A stretch of DNA of 30,767 bases from Byssochlamys sp. IMV 00236 (taxonomy: Eukaryota > Ascomycota > Eurotiomycetes > Eurotiales > Thermoascaceae), in the NCBI GenBank assembly GCA_001931875.2, contig MSJH02000489.1, positions 1 through 30,767 on the forward strand, written 5' to 3'. The notes beneath the pieces were generated by a model. The model had not been told where the DNA came from and made no database searches. It was given only the letters and a program-made list of their open reading frames with translations. Below, in pieces: positions 1-10,420 of the stretch (within the stretch, counting starts at the first letter, position 1; every line of letters begins with the position of its first letter). The position numbers and the translations under genes are program-made.

Positions 1-74
1 GATGAGGAATTGTCATTATTGTTCCGAGGATGGAGTGAATCCGTAGGAGTGTTTACTTCGCTTTTCTCTTCCAT
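1..74 (-). CDS. 5' end of an unidentified gene, cut by window edge
   Basis: An ATG on the minus strand at 74 opens a frame that stays open to the window edge (24 codons plus 2 nt). The visible N-terminus starts MEEKSEV and is rich in Asn, Ser, Asp and Glu, which looks like a disordered leader. The start is directly preceded on the coding strand by a 21-nt T run (A run at 76-96 on the plus strand), as in pyrimidine-rich leaders elsewhere in the window. The product cannot be identified from so few residues. It could also be a chance open frame. Confidence 0.4.
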   Translation of the reverse strand, partial: MEEKSEVNTPTDSLHPRNNNDNSS

Positions 75-1114
75 TAAAAAAAAAAAAAAAAAAAAAGAAT
101 AAAAAATAAGTTGGATCGAAATCTTGGACTTTATATACAAGCCAAGCTGAGCTCGTTTCGCTTGCCAATCAAAGTTTCTTTTTCCTTAGAAAAGAGAAAA
201 ATTTCTAATTATATTATTCATTCTTTGTTGATACCTGATCTGCAGTGAGATTACGTCCCCCAATCTTCATTTTAGTACACACGTACCGGAAAAACTATCT
301 CCGTTTCCGTTATCAGTCGTTTGACATTGTATATTTCACAAGATTAAACGTATGCTTTTGTAGCAAATGAGTATGGAAATATGATGACGTATTATGAAGT
401 TTATGCAAACTGTACATTCTTTATTTCGATGAAGTTTTAATTGATCAAGTCTTGACGTTGCTGCGTCATATCCAGTGATCGATTCTGCAAAATGCGATTT
501 TTCCATATTTAGAAGTAGTACAACTGGACAAAAGTGTATTAAATTCTGTAGTTCCGCGTGGCGGATGTACAAATTTCAAACAGTGAACTTTAAAAATACA
601 ATGGTAAAGTTGGCGTAAACCAGGGGATGCTGCTGGTAATCGAATTATCAAATCTTTTCGTGACTATAGATAGACGCATTGATCATAAAGAGGTAGAATC
701 TTTTCAGTTCTGAGAATTTATTCAACTGATTTAATGTCTCCTTCAAAAAATCAAAGGTAATAATGATCAGTTCTTGAGCCGGTTTTACATTTGACTTTTT
801 TCTTGCTGAGCAGCTCCTACTGTTGAAATTTCACCTAGAATAGAATGAGATTCTGCTTTATTAAGAGGAGTCGTAGTAGCAACAGGCGTATCACAGATGG
901 ATCTACCGTATCAATAAAAATATAACTTCGAATGTCAGTTCATATCTGTGGCTGTTCATTTTAGAATCCACTCATATCTGTTATTAATACGCGTTGCATC
1001 ACTTCAAGCTACAGATTGACGACCAAGCTTCTTTCACGTGTTTGACAAGAGGCATCACTGTACTGTATAATCTTACAGTAGAACATACACTCTACATTCC
1101 TCTATTGCAACTGA

Positions 1115-1219
1115 TGACAACATTAATTCTACCTATAAAGCTCTCATGTGTCTTCTCTTAATAATATTCCTCTCTTCTTTTCAGCAAAAAATTTACTTTG
1201 CTGGTCATCGAGTTAATTG
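1115..1219 (+). repeat. promoter-like segment, copy A (matches 13459-13555)
   Basis: Shares ordered blocks with 13459-13555 on the same strand: TGACAACAT, CCTATAAA followed by CTCTCAT, TTAATAATATTC, then TTGC-GTCATC-TTAAT. A further weaker match (GGATAT-CCC near 1248 and 13604) falls where the second copy has its presumed start codon. The central CTATAAA looks like a TATA box. The most likely reading is the 5' flank of two members of one element family, the second being upstream of the decayed transposase. Confidence 0.5.
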
Positions 1220-2678
1220 ACTACTGCAAATATTAACCGGTAGAAATGGATATACCCAAAATAGATATGGGAATACGTCTGTCAGTACAAACAGAAAGCA
1301 TGAAAACAACGGGCCGAAAAGAATGAAGGTTTTTTCAACGTCTATAATAGTCTTACAATGATTACAGCCTCAACTTTAGTTACACGTGTGTGGTGTGTGT
1401 TACTCATCTGTGTCAACTTAATTCAGGGGAGGGGGGGAGATACGGATAACAATACATGAATTTATTTTAATTGCCTCAAGTTTCAATGGTTCACTGATGT
1501 CATAGATGTGTTATTATTATTTCTTCTTTGGCTCAATTTGCTCTTTACGGCAGTTTAATATTGGCAATAATCTATATCCCATAAATGATACTCTATCTTT
1601 ACAGCTTACAATGCTCATTCTGTTTTCTGCTCAGCTCCGAGTGTCTACAGTGCTTTTGACCCTAAAATGGTTGATCTTGAGTCCACATATGTCTAGACCG
1701 GCATTTTCAATACAAAGTTTGCGGCTGGTTTCAACTCAGCGTCTTCTTTTCCTACCGAGTAATACACTCCCAAAGCTACTTAGGCTTCCTCAATCTGTTC
1801 CTTTCTAGCCCTTAGTGTTACTTTATCCTTATTGGATGTAGAATGAGATAGTTCTATAAACAACAACTTTTTTTCTCCTTCTATTCAGTTGTACAGCATT
1901 GTTTGTATAATATGACTTGCATGTATTGATTTACGTTTTCAAATGGAAAGATAACGGGAATCATTGGTTTAATTACCCGAAATGGGTAAATTTTAATACA
2001 GAGCTTTAATATCGTTTAGTTCAATAGATCATCCCCTTTGATAACGTCTTAATGCTAATTTCGTAATCGATTGTTAACAGATCTTGGTATACTCTAAGCA
2101 TCTGTCATATATATCGGAATGGACGGATTCTAAGCATTCTTTTATATAATTTACCACTCTTCAAAGCCTTGCAACATACTTCTCCGAAAACCACTCAATG
2201 TCAAGATCAAACGCTTTAAAGTTGGCCCCTTTTACAGTTGAAGTGTGCTAAAGGGATATGATGTTCAACAATAAGAAGCCATACTCTAAAACAAATCATT
2301 CAGAGTATATAGGTATAAAAAGGAATCTCCCTCTGTAACTGATGTGGATAGATTTCATCTAAAAAAGGACAGGTAGTACAATCTCCTCTTCCATCAAAGT
2401 AAAAGGTACTGTTCCATGGCTCCTGCTCTTTTTTTTTCAACTCGACTAGAACTTCACGTGACATCGACATGTAAGCTAGTACGAGAAGCCTTACGGATAA
2501 ACAGTTTAATAGTAATTGATTTTTAACATGAACGTTTCCTAGCAACCAGAAGCACACATTGAATTACCGCATGCACTAAAAGGGCCGTCCCCGATAAACC
2601 CCGTCCGTTAAGCACGCCGTGAACGGCTAATTTTCTCTCCGTCCTTCTGATCTACAATGGAAGGGTTCACAATGTAGA

Positions 2679-2690
2679 TATATATAAATA
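2679..2690 (+). promoter_or_regulatory. TATA box of the glycosyltransferase gene
   Basis: The run ATATATATAAATA lies about 56-67 nt before the ATG at 2746. A transcript start about 25-30 nt downstream would fall near 2710. That would exclude the in-frame ATG at 2692 as a practical start and fits the ATG at 2746. Confidence 0.45.
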
Positions 2691-2745
2691 TGTGCATTCA
2701 TTTCTGTTTATCTTTTATAGAATTGATTGTATATTACTGCTAAAA

Positions 2746-4606
2746 ATGAAGCTAGCCACCATTTCCCTTGCTTTACTCCTAACTGTAAGCAACTTCGTCT
2801 CTGGATCTGCAGAACAGACAACCTTTGATCTGGAACCGGACTTCCGTACCCAAAAGAACATCTTATTCTCTGCCGGCTTTGGTGGGTCCTCACATATTGT
2901 TTGGGTCCTTTCTATTCTTGAAGAACTTCAAGCTAGAGGTCATCATACAATCTATTATACTAGAGTAAGCGAACAAGTGTTCTATATAACAAACTACTTA
3001 CAATGATGACAATAGGAAGATCATGCCAAATTCATTAAAAATGCTCCTTCAGTTGAGTTGATCGTAGGAGCACCCTCATTGGTGTCAAAAGAAGAAATGC
3101 AGACAATACAAAAAGGATTGATTTCCATGTCCATAGTAGATCAATACGCATATATTATTGACTTGTTTGGGAACAGGGGTGTAGACTGTAAATATATATA
3201 CATGAATGCATACTTTTTTTAAGAGAAAATACTCACTCACTTCTATCACAGCTTATACCAGACATTTGGATGTTTTCTCAAAGAAAAAAGTGGATCTCGC
3301 TCTATGTGATCATTTTGACGGAGGCTGTGCTGAAGCCGCAATCAAAGCCAAAATCCCTTTTATAATAACATCTACATTTGCATTTAGTCCAGGTACACAC
3401 ACACGTGGGATAATTAATCGCGTACTATAGCATATATTAAACATTTTAATAGATTCTCTTACACCCTATGTTAACAGAGATATGCTTACCTTACATCACC
3501 CCACTGTCAAGGGCCTCTCATTTTCGGAAAGACTCCAAGATAAGATTATCAGTCCTATGCGATTCATCCTCAAGGCATGGCCAACATTGCAAAATATCAG
3601 AAAAAAAAAGCAAGCAATCGGAGTGGACCCGATTGTACATCCTTCAGAGTTACCAAAAGACTCCTTCAAGCTTGTCAACTCTTTCTTTGGCTTTGAACCT
3701 CCTCGTCCCGTTGGCCCACTTGTAGAAGTCGTAGGCCCTATTATCCCCAAAACACATCCCATTCTCAGCGCTGATCTTCAGCAGTTCCTGGATAATCATC
3801 GCAGAGTTGTCTATGTCGCTTTTGGTCAAATGGCTATCCCCAGTCGCAAAGATATTCAGCTGGTCTTGACATCGCTTTTGGAAAATATGGAAGTAGGCAA
3901 GCTCGATGGAGTCATCTGGGGTACCCGCGGCATCCAAGACCTTTTTCCCGAGTACTTGACAACACGTTCCAACACTACATATGACGTAAGAAGCTTCTTT
4001 GATAAGCCAGCGAATGGAAGCAGCATTGCCTTTGTCAATTGGGCACCACAAGTAGCTATCCTTCATCACCCTTCGACTGCCATGTTCGTAACACATGGTG
4101 GCGCAGGCTCTCTTTATGAATCGATGTATGAAGGTGTTCCTGTAGCCATCTTTCCTTTCTTTGGTGACCAGCCTGGTAATGCTAAAACGATGGAAGAATT
4201 TGGCATCGGTCGCTGGTTGAAGAGAGACTATGACCAATCGACGGCAACTGCTCTTATTGAAGAAATCCTTGAGGACAAGACTGGCAAATATAAGCGTAAT
4301 ATCAACCGTTTCAAGGCTATAACTCAAGTCAGATCAAGAAGTGGAGTCACTCGTGGAGCTGATGTTGTTGAAGAAGCTCTGTTTACACATGAAGATGGAA
4401 AAATAACTCATAGAAGAGATGTTCGAAGAGAGCTCTCGTTCATTAAAGCATACAATCTGGACATCTACGCCTTTGTGGCTGCTTTCTTGGTTGCATTCGC
4501 ATCCAGCGCAGGGTACCTTGTATATAATGCGTACTTGTATATTCAAAAGAACACAGACCTGTTTGCTCAGCAAAAGTTCACAAGCCAAAAGTTAAAGAAG
4601 ATATAG
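2746..4606 (+). CDS. UDP-glycosyltransferase, ER-membrane (animal-like) topology
   Basis: Transfers a sugar from a UDP-sugar to a small lipophilic acceptor; UDPGT family (GT1). Exons read as 2746-2964, 3016-3187, 3252-3392 and 3453-4606 (introns 51, 64 and 60 nt), giving 561 aa. Residues 1-20 are a signal peptide (MKLATISLALLLTVSNFVSG). The GT-B C-terminal half carries the UGT signature: WAPQ near 374-377, THGG near 391-394, and the sugar-contacting DQ near 416-417. A hydrophobic segment (about 517-539) is followed by a short basic tail ending KLKKI, a KxKxx-type ER retrieval signal. This is the type I ER topology of animal UGTs, not that of soluble fungal sterol glucosyltransferases. AATAAAA at 4649-4655 is a plausible polyadenylation signal. 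The donor and acceptor substrates cannot be told. The second intron is the least certain join. Confidence 0.9.
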
Positions 4607-5049
4607 AGACGTTGTACTCTATCGTTGAAGCATAAATATAGAAATAAGAATAAAATTGACCCATTTTGGGATACTCAATATGTGTTGTCTTTTTTGTTAA
4701 TCAATGAGCATAATAATAGTGCCTTTGAAAGGATACAGTGATTTTTTTTTTGAGACACATTAACAAAGAAAACCAAAACGCATCTAATTTTCATCCTCAT
4801 GATGTCACCAAAAAGTGTAAATACTAACCTTATATAAAACTATATAGGAAAAAAAGTATCATTGAATTAATTTACCTGTAGAAATCTTTATTCTCTTCTT
4901 GTTTGAAGAAGAAACTACTTGTGATAAATTCATATTCGCATGTTGTGTTGGCTTTAAACAAAAAGTTCATTTTAAGCTCAGAAAAAAGCCATCTTTTGCA
5001 GGGTAAAACGAGAAAACGCCTTTGCCCACCCTAGACTTTATTATTCCTC
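4607..5049. other. intergenic, UGT 3' end and COA8 upstream region
   Basis: Contains AATAAAA (4649-4655) for the preceding gene, T- and A-rich runs, and the upstream region of COA8. I see no ORF with protein character and no RNA gene. Confidence 0.4.
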
Positions 5050-5790
5050 ATGAGTATGTCACTTGTTGTAAAAGTAATAAATCACTTTAATAGAAAACAA
5101 AAAAGAAAGGAATGAAATCTAATTGACTCGGTAGCATTCTTTACGATCTACAGTTTCAACTCGAACATTGACGACTGTTTGCACAAAAAGTAAAAAGTAG
5201 ATTCCTACGACTATCGACTAATTCCCTTTGTAGAAATCAAGAAACGACCTACTGAGGATCTTTCAAAACCAGTAGCAGCTGATATGATTGGAACACCTGA
5301 TCCTATTTCTAATTTACGGCCTGTCAAATATTATATACCACCTGACGAAACAAAAGAAGTAAAAAAAGAAAGAAAGAATAATGATAAAGGTTAATGACTT
5401 TGCTTAGGAACGAGAATGGAGAGAATCCTGTCAAAGAGTAGATGAGTTTAATCAAAGCTTTTGGTATAAAAACAATTTAATGTTTGCAGAAGCAAAGGCT
5501 GAATATGAAGAGCAATGTAAGCACAGGATTCTTTCTTTATAAAATCTAAATGGGGTTCTATAGTAAGGAAAAGAGGACAAGAAGTAACAGCAGAGGCCAT
5601 GTCAGTGTTCTACAAAGATTTCCTAAACAAAGCGTATGACCGTCAGATGGAATATAACCGCAATTGGTGGAGAATGAATATAGCTCAATTATACCCTGGA
5701 TTGAAAGCAGCTATTCGATCCATGAGAAAAACAAGACAGACAGAAATAGATAGAGGAACAGGCTTTTGGGAAAAGAGCTTTGAATCATAA
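5050..5790 (+). CDS. COA8: COA8/APOPT family cytochrome c oxidase assembly factor
   Basis: COA8 is a mitochondrial matrix-side factor needed for complex IV assembly or stability. Exons read as 5050-5067, 5135-5189, 5234-5358, 5408-5516 and 5564-5790, giving 177 aa, close to the human protein. The first two exons encode MSMSLV followed by HSLRSTVSTRTLTTV, a basic Ser/Thr-rich stretch without acidic residues, as expected for a mitochondrial presequence. Family landmarks follow in order: DPISNLRPVKYYIPP, EFNQSFWYKNNLMF, FYKDFLNKAY and YNRNWWRMN. The four introns are 44-67 nt. The 18-nt first exon is the weakest part; the true start might lie elsewhere, but the frame upstream of 5135 is otherwise closed by stops. 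It converges on the isochorismatase-like gene with 24 nt between stop codons. Confidence 0.88.
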
Positions 5791-5814
5791 AATAAAAAGT
5801 ATTTATTATCGTTT

Positions 5815-6626
5815 TTAAAGGTTGGAAGAAGATCTGTACAAGAGCTTATTCACTTTGGTTGCTTCCATGTATTCCTTAATCAAAGCACTAATGCTCTTGA
5901 ATTTATCGTGTTTGGCATCTTGGAGTAATTGGAAGAGAATGGATTCTGATGTGGTAATTGTGGCACCAGCAGATCTCATACGCTATTGTAACAGTGAGCA
6001 TATGCATACATATTTTTCAATCATCACTTACAGCAATAGCAATGTCTATCTCGGGGTAGTTTTGTGATGACACACCATCAGCCAAAACATGAACATCATA
6101 GTTATTCTCAAGCAGCTCAAGTGCAGTTTGAAGTACACAGACATGACTCTATGACAATGATATAATTTAGATGTGATTTGAATACACATCAGCTTCTTAC
6201 CTCGATACCTAACAAAATAACTGACTTTGTATTGTTTTCCTTTAAGAAATCAGCTACTTTAGGTACATACATGCTAAACTTTGTCTTTTCGAGACAAATG
6301 GCTGCATCAGATATATCTAACTCGGATACCGTTTTTCCAAATGCTACGTGTACCCTTTTAATACAATATCTTTTCATGCTTCTCATTTTTTACCTTTGGG
6401 ATATTGCTCAGTGACGACAACAGGTATGTCCAAGAGCTTGCTTGCTTTTATCTATAATAGTTCATGTTAGTCTCGAGTGTGATGAATAATATCGACTTAC
6501 CATTTTTCCAGCAACAGAAATAACAGAAGGGTACTGCCAAATGAGACCTTTGAAACGTTCTTGAATATCACAAACAAACAAAGAAGTTGTCTGTGGTGCT
6601 AATCGCTTAATGCCTGAAATGGACAT
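5815..6626 (-). CDS. isochorismatase-family hydrolase, ISOC1/ISOC2-like
   Basis: Exons on the minus strand: 6626-6501, 6451-6394, 6343-6201, 6148-6032 and 5982-5815, with four introns of 49-52 nt, giving 203 aa (human ISOC2 is about 205). The cysteine-hydrolase triad is visible as D20 (FVCDIQERF), K81 (CLEKTKFSM) and C113 (GIESHVCV). Other family landmarks are [12 protein letters not shown] and the C-terminal [20 protein letters not shown]. The resemblance is to the eukaryotic ISOC1/2 branch rather than to nicotinamidase or siderophore isochorismatases. The physiological substrate of that branch is not established. There is no obvious targeting sequence, so cytosolic or peroxisomal location is open. 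It starts 200 nt from the divergent F-box gene. Confidence 0.9.
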
Positions 6627-6826
6627 GACAAAGTAAAAGGGTGAAAAGAAAATAGCTGTGGGAAAATGTAGCCTTAAACTATATTTGTGCCTGTTTAAAT
6701 GGGTAAAAAATCATCCAGTTTATGCAACCCTCTAGTAGTAACACAACATAGGGTAGACGAGACTTTGGGCTTTTTTGCTATTTTAGAACACTCTTTTTTT
6801 CTTTCTTCCCCTTGTTACAGCATCTT
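6627..6826. promoter_or_regulatory. shared upstream region between divergent genes
   Basis: Only 200 nt separate the ATGs of the isochorismatase-like gene (minus) and the first F-box gene (plus). The plus-strand leader is pyrimidine-rich just before 6827. No clear TATA box or factor site was recognised. The closeness implies a bidirectional promoter, which is inference. Confidence 0.4.
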
Positions 6827-8534
6827 ATGACAACGCCAGCAATCCGTCCACTGCCCACAGATATACTCGATCTTGTCTTTCAGCACACAGAAAGAACAAC
6901 TCTTAAAGAATGTCGGCTTGTTTGCGTATCGTGGTATCTTTTAACTACACCGTATCTTTTTCATAGTATTCAAATCAACAACACGCCTCAAATTGACGAA
7001 TTCATAGACTTTCACGAAAATCCAGCATCTGATCAACTTGTTCCATTTGGAAAATATGTCAGAAGGGTCACTTCTGGTGAAGGCAAAGGGATGGCTGATA
7101 AGAACATATCCTTAGAAAAACTTCAAATATTGTCCCGAGGTTACATCGGTTAGCATTTCTATGGCTGCTTGTAGAGGCAGCTTGTATCATTACTTACTTG
7201 AAGTTGATGATAATATAAAATGGAAGCTTCATAGACTTGATCAGAATACTGAAAATCAAACGTTTACATTGGATTATTACTACAAGTATAAAGGCACCAT
7301 CAAGGTCATAAGATGGCCCACAGGTGTTAAAGATTTTCATTTTGTAATAGACTTTCCGTTACTAGAAGAACTGGCTTTATCTTCGACAGTGGTTATCGCA
7401 GACATACAGGATTTCATGCTCACTTGTAATGCATGCTCCAATTTAACCGAGCTAGACCTGTATACCAACATGAACGATAATGTAAGACTAGTAGCTGGTT
7501 TTGCTGCATGTCTCTCATTGAAAGCCCTAAATGTTAAATGTCGTTCGTTGATACCCAAGGTATTGATTGATTATATTACTGCAAGTTTGGTCAGCCTTTC
7601 AAATGTAACCTTTTGGATGAAAATAACATCGATACAAGCAAACATTGGTGAAATCTATAAGCAGCTAGATGATTTTTTGTTTACACCTCAGAAGAAGGTA
7701 GCTTCTTTAACATTAAAAGTACAAACAAGTTACAGAGATGATAATGAACAAATATATACAATGATTGACGAATGTCTCAACGTCGCCTGCCGCCCTTCTA
7801 AGCTTAAAGCGTGTAATTCTATTAAATGGATAGTAACCGGTTCATCAATGATAACCATAGATTTATGCAAGTCATGGAACCACACAATCGAATGCCAAAT
7901 CAGCTTACCCTCACATTTGTTTATTTACCTTGTGAAAAGAAATGATTTTACAAGTAGTAAAATGCCAAACTTTCATAAAATGTGCTTAGATGTAGAATAT
8001 AGGGGGCTCCCCATGTCAGAAATTGTCATTTTATTTATAGAAAAGGCATATAACTTGCAAGAATTGACTTTTTGCTGGTACAGCTTAAAGAATACTCATG
8101 GCTGTGTTTATAAAGCAGTACAGGTTTTGCGTCTTGAAAACATCACTTTTTGTCTTGGTTTTTTCACGACACTTGTTATGTCTTTTCCTAACTTGAAAGA
8201 GTTACATCTGTACAAAGTCGAAATGCGGAGCGGTGCTGGCAAATGTAAAGACAAGGTGATAAACTTGGATGATCTATACTTGGAAAAATTATCATTGACT
8301 ACCAATAAAAGGCTTGATTCTGCAAAAATTCCACCGGTAGAGATTATATGTGTAGAAATACAGAAAAGGAGCCAGTATATCAAAGTACGCGCTGACAGGA
8401 TTCCAAAGCCTATAGCAAATGAAGAGGGGGCTGCGCTCTGGAAGAGCTCGTCTGTTAATCGTACATATCTCAGAATGCATAGTGCTCCTGCTCGTTTTGA
8501 GCTGAACAATGTTTATATTGAACTGATGATATAA
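6827..8534 (+). CDS. F-box protein with one frameshift (paralogue of the next gene)
   Basis: Frame one (ATG 6827) encodes an F-box near residues 8-46: LPTDILDLVFQHTE, then CRLVCVSWYLL and an LFHSIQI tail. F-box proteins use this to dock on Skp1 in SCF ubiquitin ligases. It stops at 7153. The next frame is open from before 7122 to 8534 and encodes a long leucine-rich substrate-side region. The two frames line up without a gap onto the downstream paralogue: EKL, then YCPEVTSV, then YLLEVDDNIKW against its EKLVVYCPNIEAI and YLLDIDDSVKW. The shift lies at about 7118-7130 and equals two missing bases or one extra. A 43-nt intron 7132-7174 (GTCCCG...TGTAG) would also restore frame but would remove residues the paralogue keeps. 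Recent pseudogene, sequence error or recoding are all possible. Confidence 0.7.
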
Positions 8535-8689
8535 TAATAAAAAAGTTCTTTTTCTTTATCAACACAAAATCAATGAGAATTTATTTTCATTTATAGCAAA
8601 AAAGGCAAACATAGGCCTGCTATAAATTTTTCATTCCCTAAAAAAAAAAAGAAGCTCTTGTTATTATTTTATGCTCACAATGTTTAATA

Positions 8690-10420
8690 ATGTCAACTAT
8701 TCAACATCTACCTATGGCTGTACTTGAGCTTATTTTCAAGGAAATAAAAGTACCAGAAGACATAAAGAACTGCAAGTCAGTCTGTATCAATTGGTACTTT
8801 TTTTTTACAAGGATGCTGTTTGAAAAGATTACTCTGTACAGTCATCATGACCTTCAACAATACTTGCAACTGATTACACAGCATCAGCCTGATAATAATA
8901 GATTAGCACAAGTAGGTGAATACGCTACTCAACTGTCTCTTCAGTTTATCTGTGGAAACTCGTGCATATCACGCAAAGACTTTGAGAAACTAGTCGTATA
9001 CTGTCCAAACATTGAGGCCATTTACTTGGGTCCACGTCTTTTCGATGATTGTATCTCAGCCTATTTGCTTGATATTGACGACAGCGTAAAATGGAGACTA
9101 CGGATCATTAGTAGCTGTGATTTTGATCATGTCAATATGACCGTCGATCACTTTTACAAATATAAAGATTCTATCACTCAACTTTATGCTCCTCCTGTGT
9201 TTAAAGACGTATCCTTCTTGACATCATTTCCGTCGCTTCAAAGGTTGTGGATGTCACAGCATTTCTCCATCAATACAATGCAGGATTTTATATTTATCTT
9301 TGACGCCTGTCCTAAATTGATTGAATTGGAGGTGAATATTGCCATAGAAACATGTTCAAAAGTAGTTCCGATTGTTCATACCACATACCCTTACTTGAAG
9401 ACACTCACCATCAAAAACTACGCACAGCGCACATCAAAGGCATTCATTAATTATATTACCCAGCGATTCGTCAATCTCTCCAACTTGTGCTTACGGATCA
9501 CGCATTTGCCTACACAGATAGTTCATGACAAAGCATTTGACCAGCTATTGGATTTTTTCTTTAAACAAACTAAACGATCCTTCTCAATTCGGTTATTTAT
9601 AAGCAATCATTCAGGAACTGATGCAGACACTACAATAGGTACTATTGTCTGTAACTATCTAAATGCTGTTTTCAGATCAACTCCCAATGTATATAATGAC
9701 TTGTCAATCTATGGAGCACGTCCAGAACACAAACAGACTGAAATATCTTTTTATCTTGAAGAAAAGACCAACGGACAACTAAACCAAACGGCTACACTGT
9801 ACGATCCTCGTTTTGCCCAAGAGTTTGGATTGATCCCATATTTGGAAAGTGTAGCAAGCCGTGTACATAGACTATTAGTGGCTGATAGTTACCACCGACA
9901 AAAACTCATTCCATCCGATATTTGGTCTTTTGTTGAAAGATGCTACCGACTTGAAAAGCTGCAATTGGAATTTTACAGCTTGACAAATACTCAGAACTGC
10001 ATCAACAGATCTATTCGACATGTAGTCATATCCAAAGCAGTGGTGTCTTCAACCTTTTTTAAATCTTTGGCAGCTAGTTTCCCAAATTTGAAAGAGCTTC
10101 ATGTAGAATACACTCGAGCCAAGGTTGAAATATCCTTTCCTACTTGTTTAGACATCAATCTGGCTGATTTGAATCTTGATGTTCTGTACATAAACAGACT
10201 GTGCTTGATAGGTATCAATTTTGACAAGACAGATGAGATCGTCTTGGTGGAAACCTCTGAGACGTCTACATGTTTGAAGATAAGCTACGATTGTGATACA
10301 GAAGACTACATAGTCACTAAAGTAGAAGAAAGGGATGACAGAGATTATGTAATGCGAATAAGCTGTCAAAAGATACACACACTCGAAATGTTTAACGTGC
10401 GTTTTGCTTTGGACACATAA
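8690..10420 (+). CDS. F-box protein with leucine-rich substrate region
   Basis: Single-exon gene of 576 aa. The N-terminal F-box is near residues 5-45 (LPMAVLELIFKEIK, CKSVCINWYFFFT, LFEKITLY). The remainder is a series of irregular Leu/Ile-rich segments (for example FPSLQRLWM, CPKLIELEV, FPNLKELHVEY), in the style of diverged LRR F-box proteins. The likely role is a substrate receptor of an SCF-type ubiquitin ligase; the target is unknown. It is a head-to-tail tandem paralogue of the preceding gene, with 155 nt between. Codons are richer in A/T than in the neighbouring MTHFR and OTC genes, consistent with weaker expression or faster evolution. The start is fixed by the F-box position; no introns are needed. 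Confidence 0.85.
   Translation: MSTIQHLPMAVLELIFKEIKVPEDIKNCKSVCINWYFFFTRMLFEKITLYSHHDLQQYLQLITQHQPDNNRLAQVGEYATQLSLQFICGNSCISRKDFEKLVVYCPNIEAIYLGPRLFDDCISAYLLDIDDSVKWRLRIISSCDFDHVNMTVDHFYKYKDSITQLYAPPVFKDVSFLTSFPSLQRLWMSQHFSINTMQDFIFIFDACPKLIELEVNIAIETCSKVVPIVHTTYPYLKTLTIKNYAQRTSKAFINYITQRFVNLSNLCLRITHLPTQIVHDKAFDQLLDFFFKQTKRSFSIRLFISNHSGTDADTTIGTIVCNYLNAVFRSTPNVYNDLSIYGARPEHKQTEISFYLEEKTNGQLNQTATLYDPRFAQEFGLIPYLESVASRVHRLLVADSYHRQKLIPSDIWSFVERCYRLEKLQLEFYSLTNTQNCINRSIRHVVISKAVVSSTFFKSLAASFPNLKELHVEYTRAKVEISFPTCLDINLADLNLDVLYINRLCLIGINFDKTDEIVLVETSETSTCLKISYDCDTEDYIVTKVEERDDRDYVMRISCQKIHTLEMFNVRFALDT

Larger units (their letters stand above)
75..2745. other. long AT-rich intergenic region
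   Basis: No gene I can support in 2.67 kb. It starts with a 21-nt A run (76-96). It contains a TATA-bearing segment at 1115-1219 that matches one near 13.5 kb, a stop-interrupted protein-like frame at 1604-1846, and the UGT promoter at its right end. Short open frames on either strand (for example 2300-2557 minus) resemble no family I know and have no clear splice support. No tRNA or rRNA signature was seen. Confidence 0.5.

Noticed and set aside
466..651. Short minus-strand open frame
   Set aside because: No recognisable motif; overlaps another chance frame; length is expected by chance.
2300..2557. 85-codon minus-strand open frame in the left intergenic region
   Set aside because: No family resemblance, no splice signals or promoter that fit, and composition typical of random AT-rich sequence; a part after an internal Met looks somewhat protein-like but is too short to support.
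2692..2745. Upstream in-frame ATG of the UGT gene as the start
   Set aside because: It lies almost on the TATA box, and the frame from it would put a non-signal leader before the clear signal peptide at 2746.
3650..4327. 225-codon open frame antisense to the UGT last exon
   Set aside because: Shadow of the strongly supported UGT coding frame on the other strand.
7132..7174. 43-nt intron as the explanation of the F-box gene frame change
   Set aside because: Donor GTCCCG is poor and the segment encodes residues that align without gaps to the paralogue, so a frameshift is the better reading.
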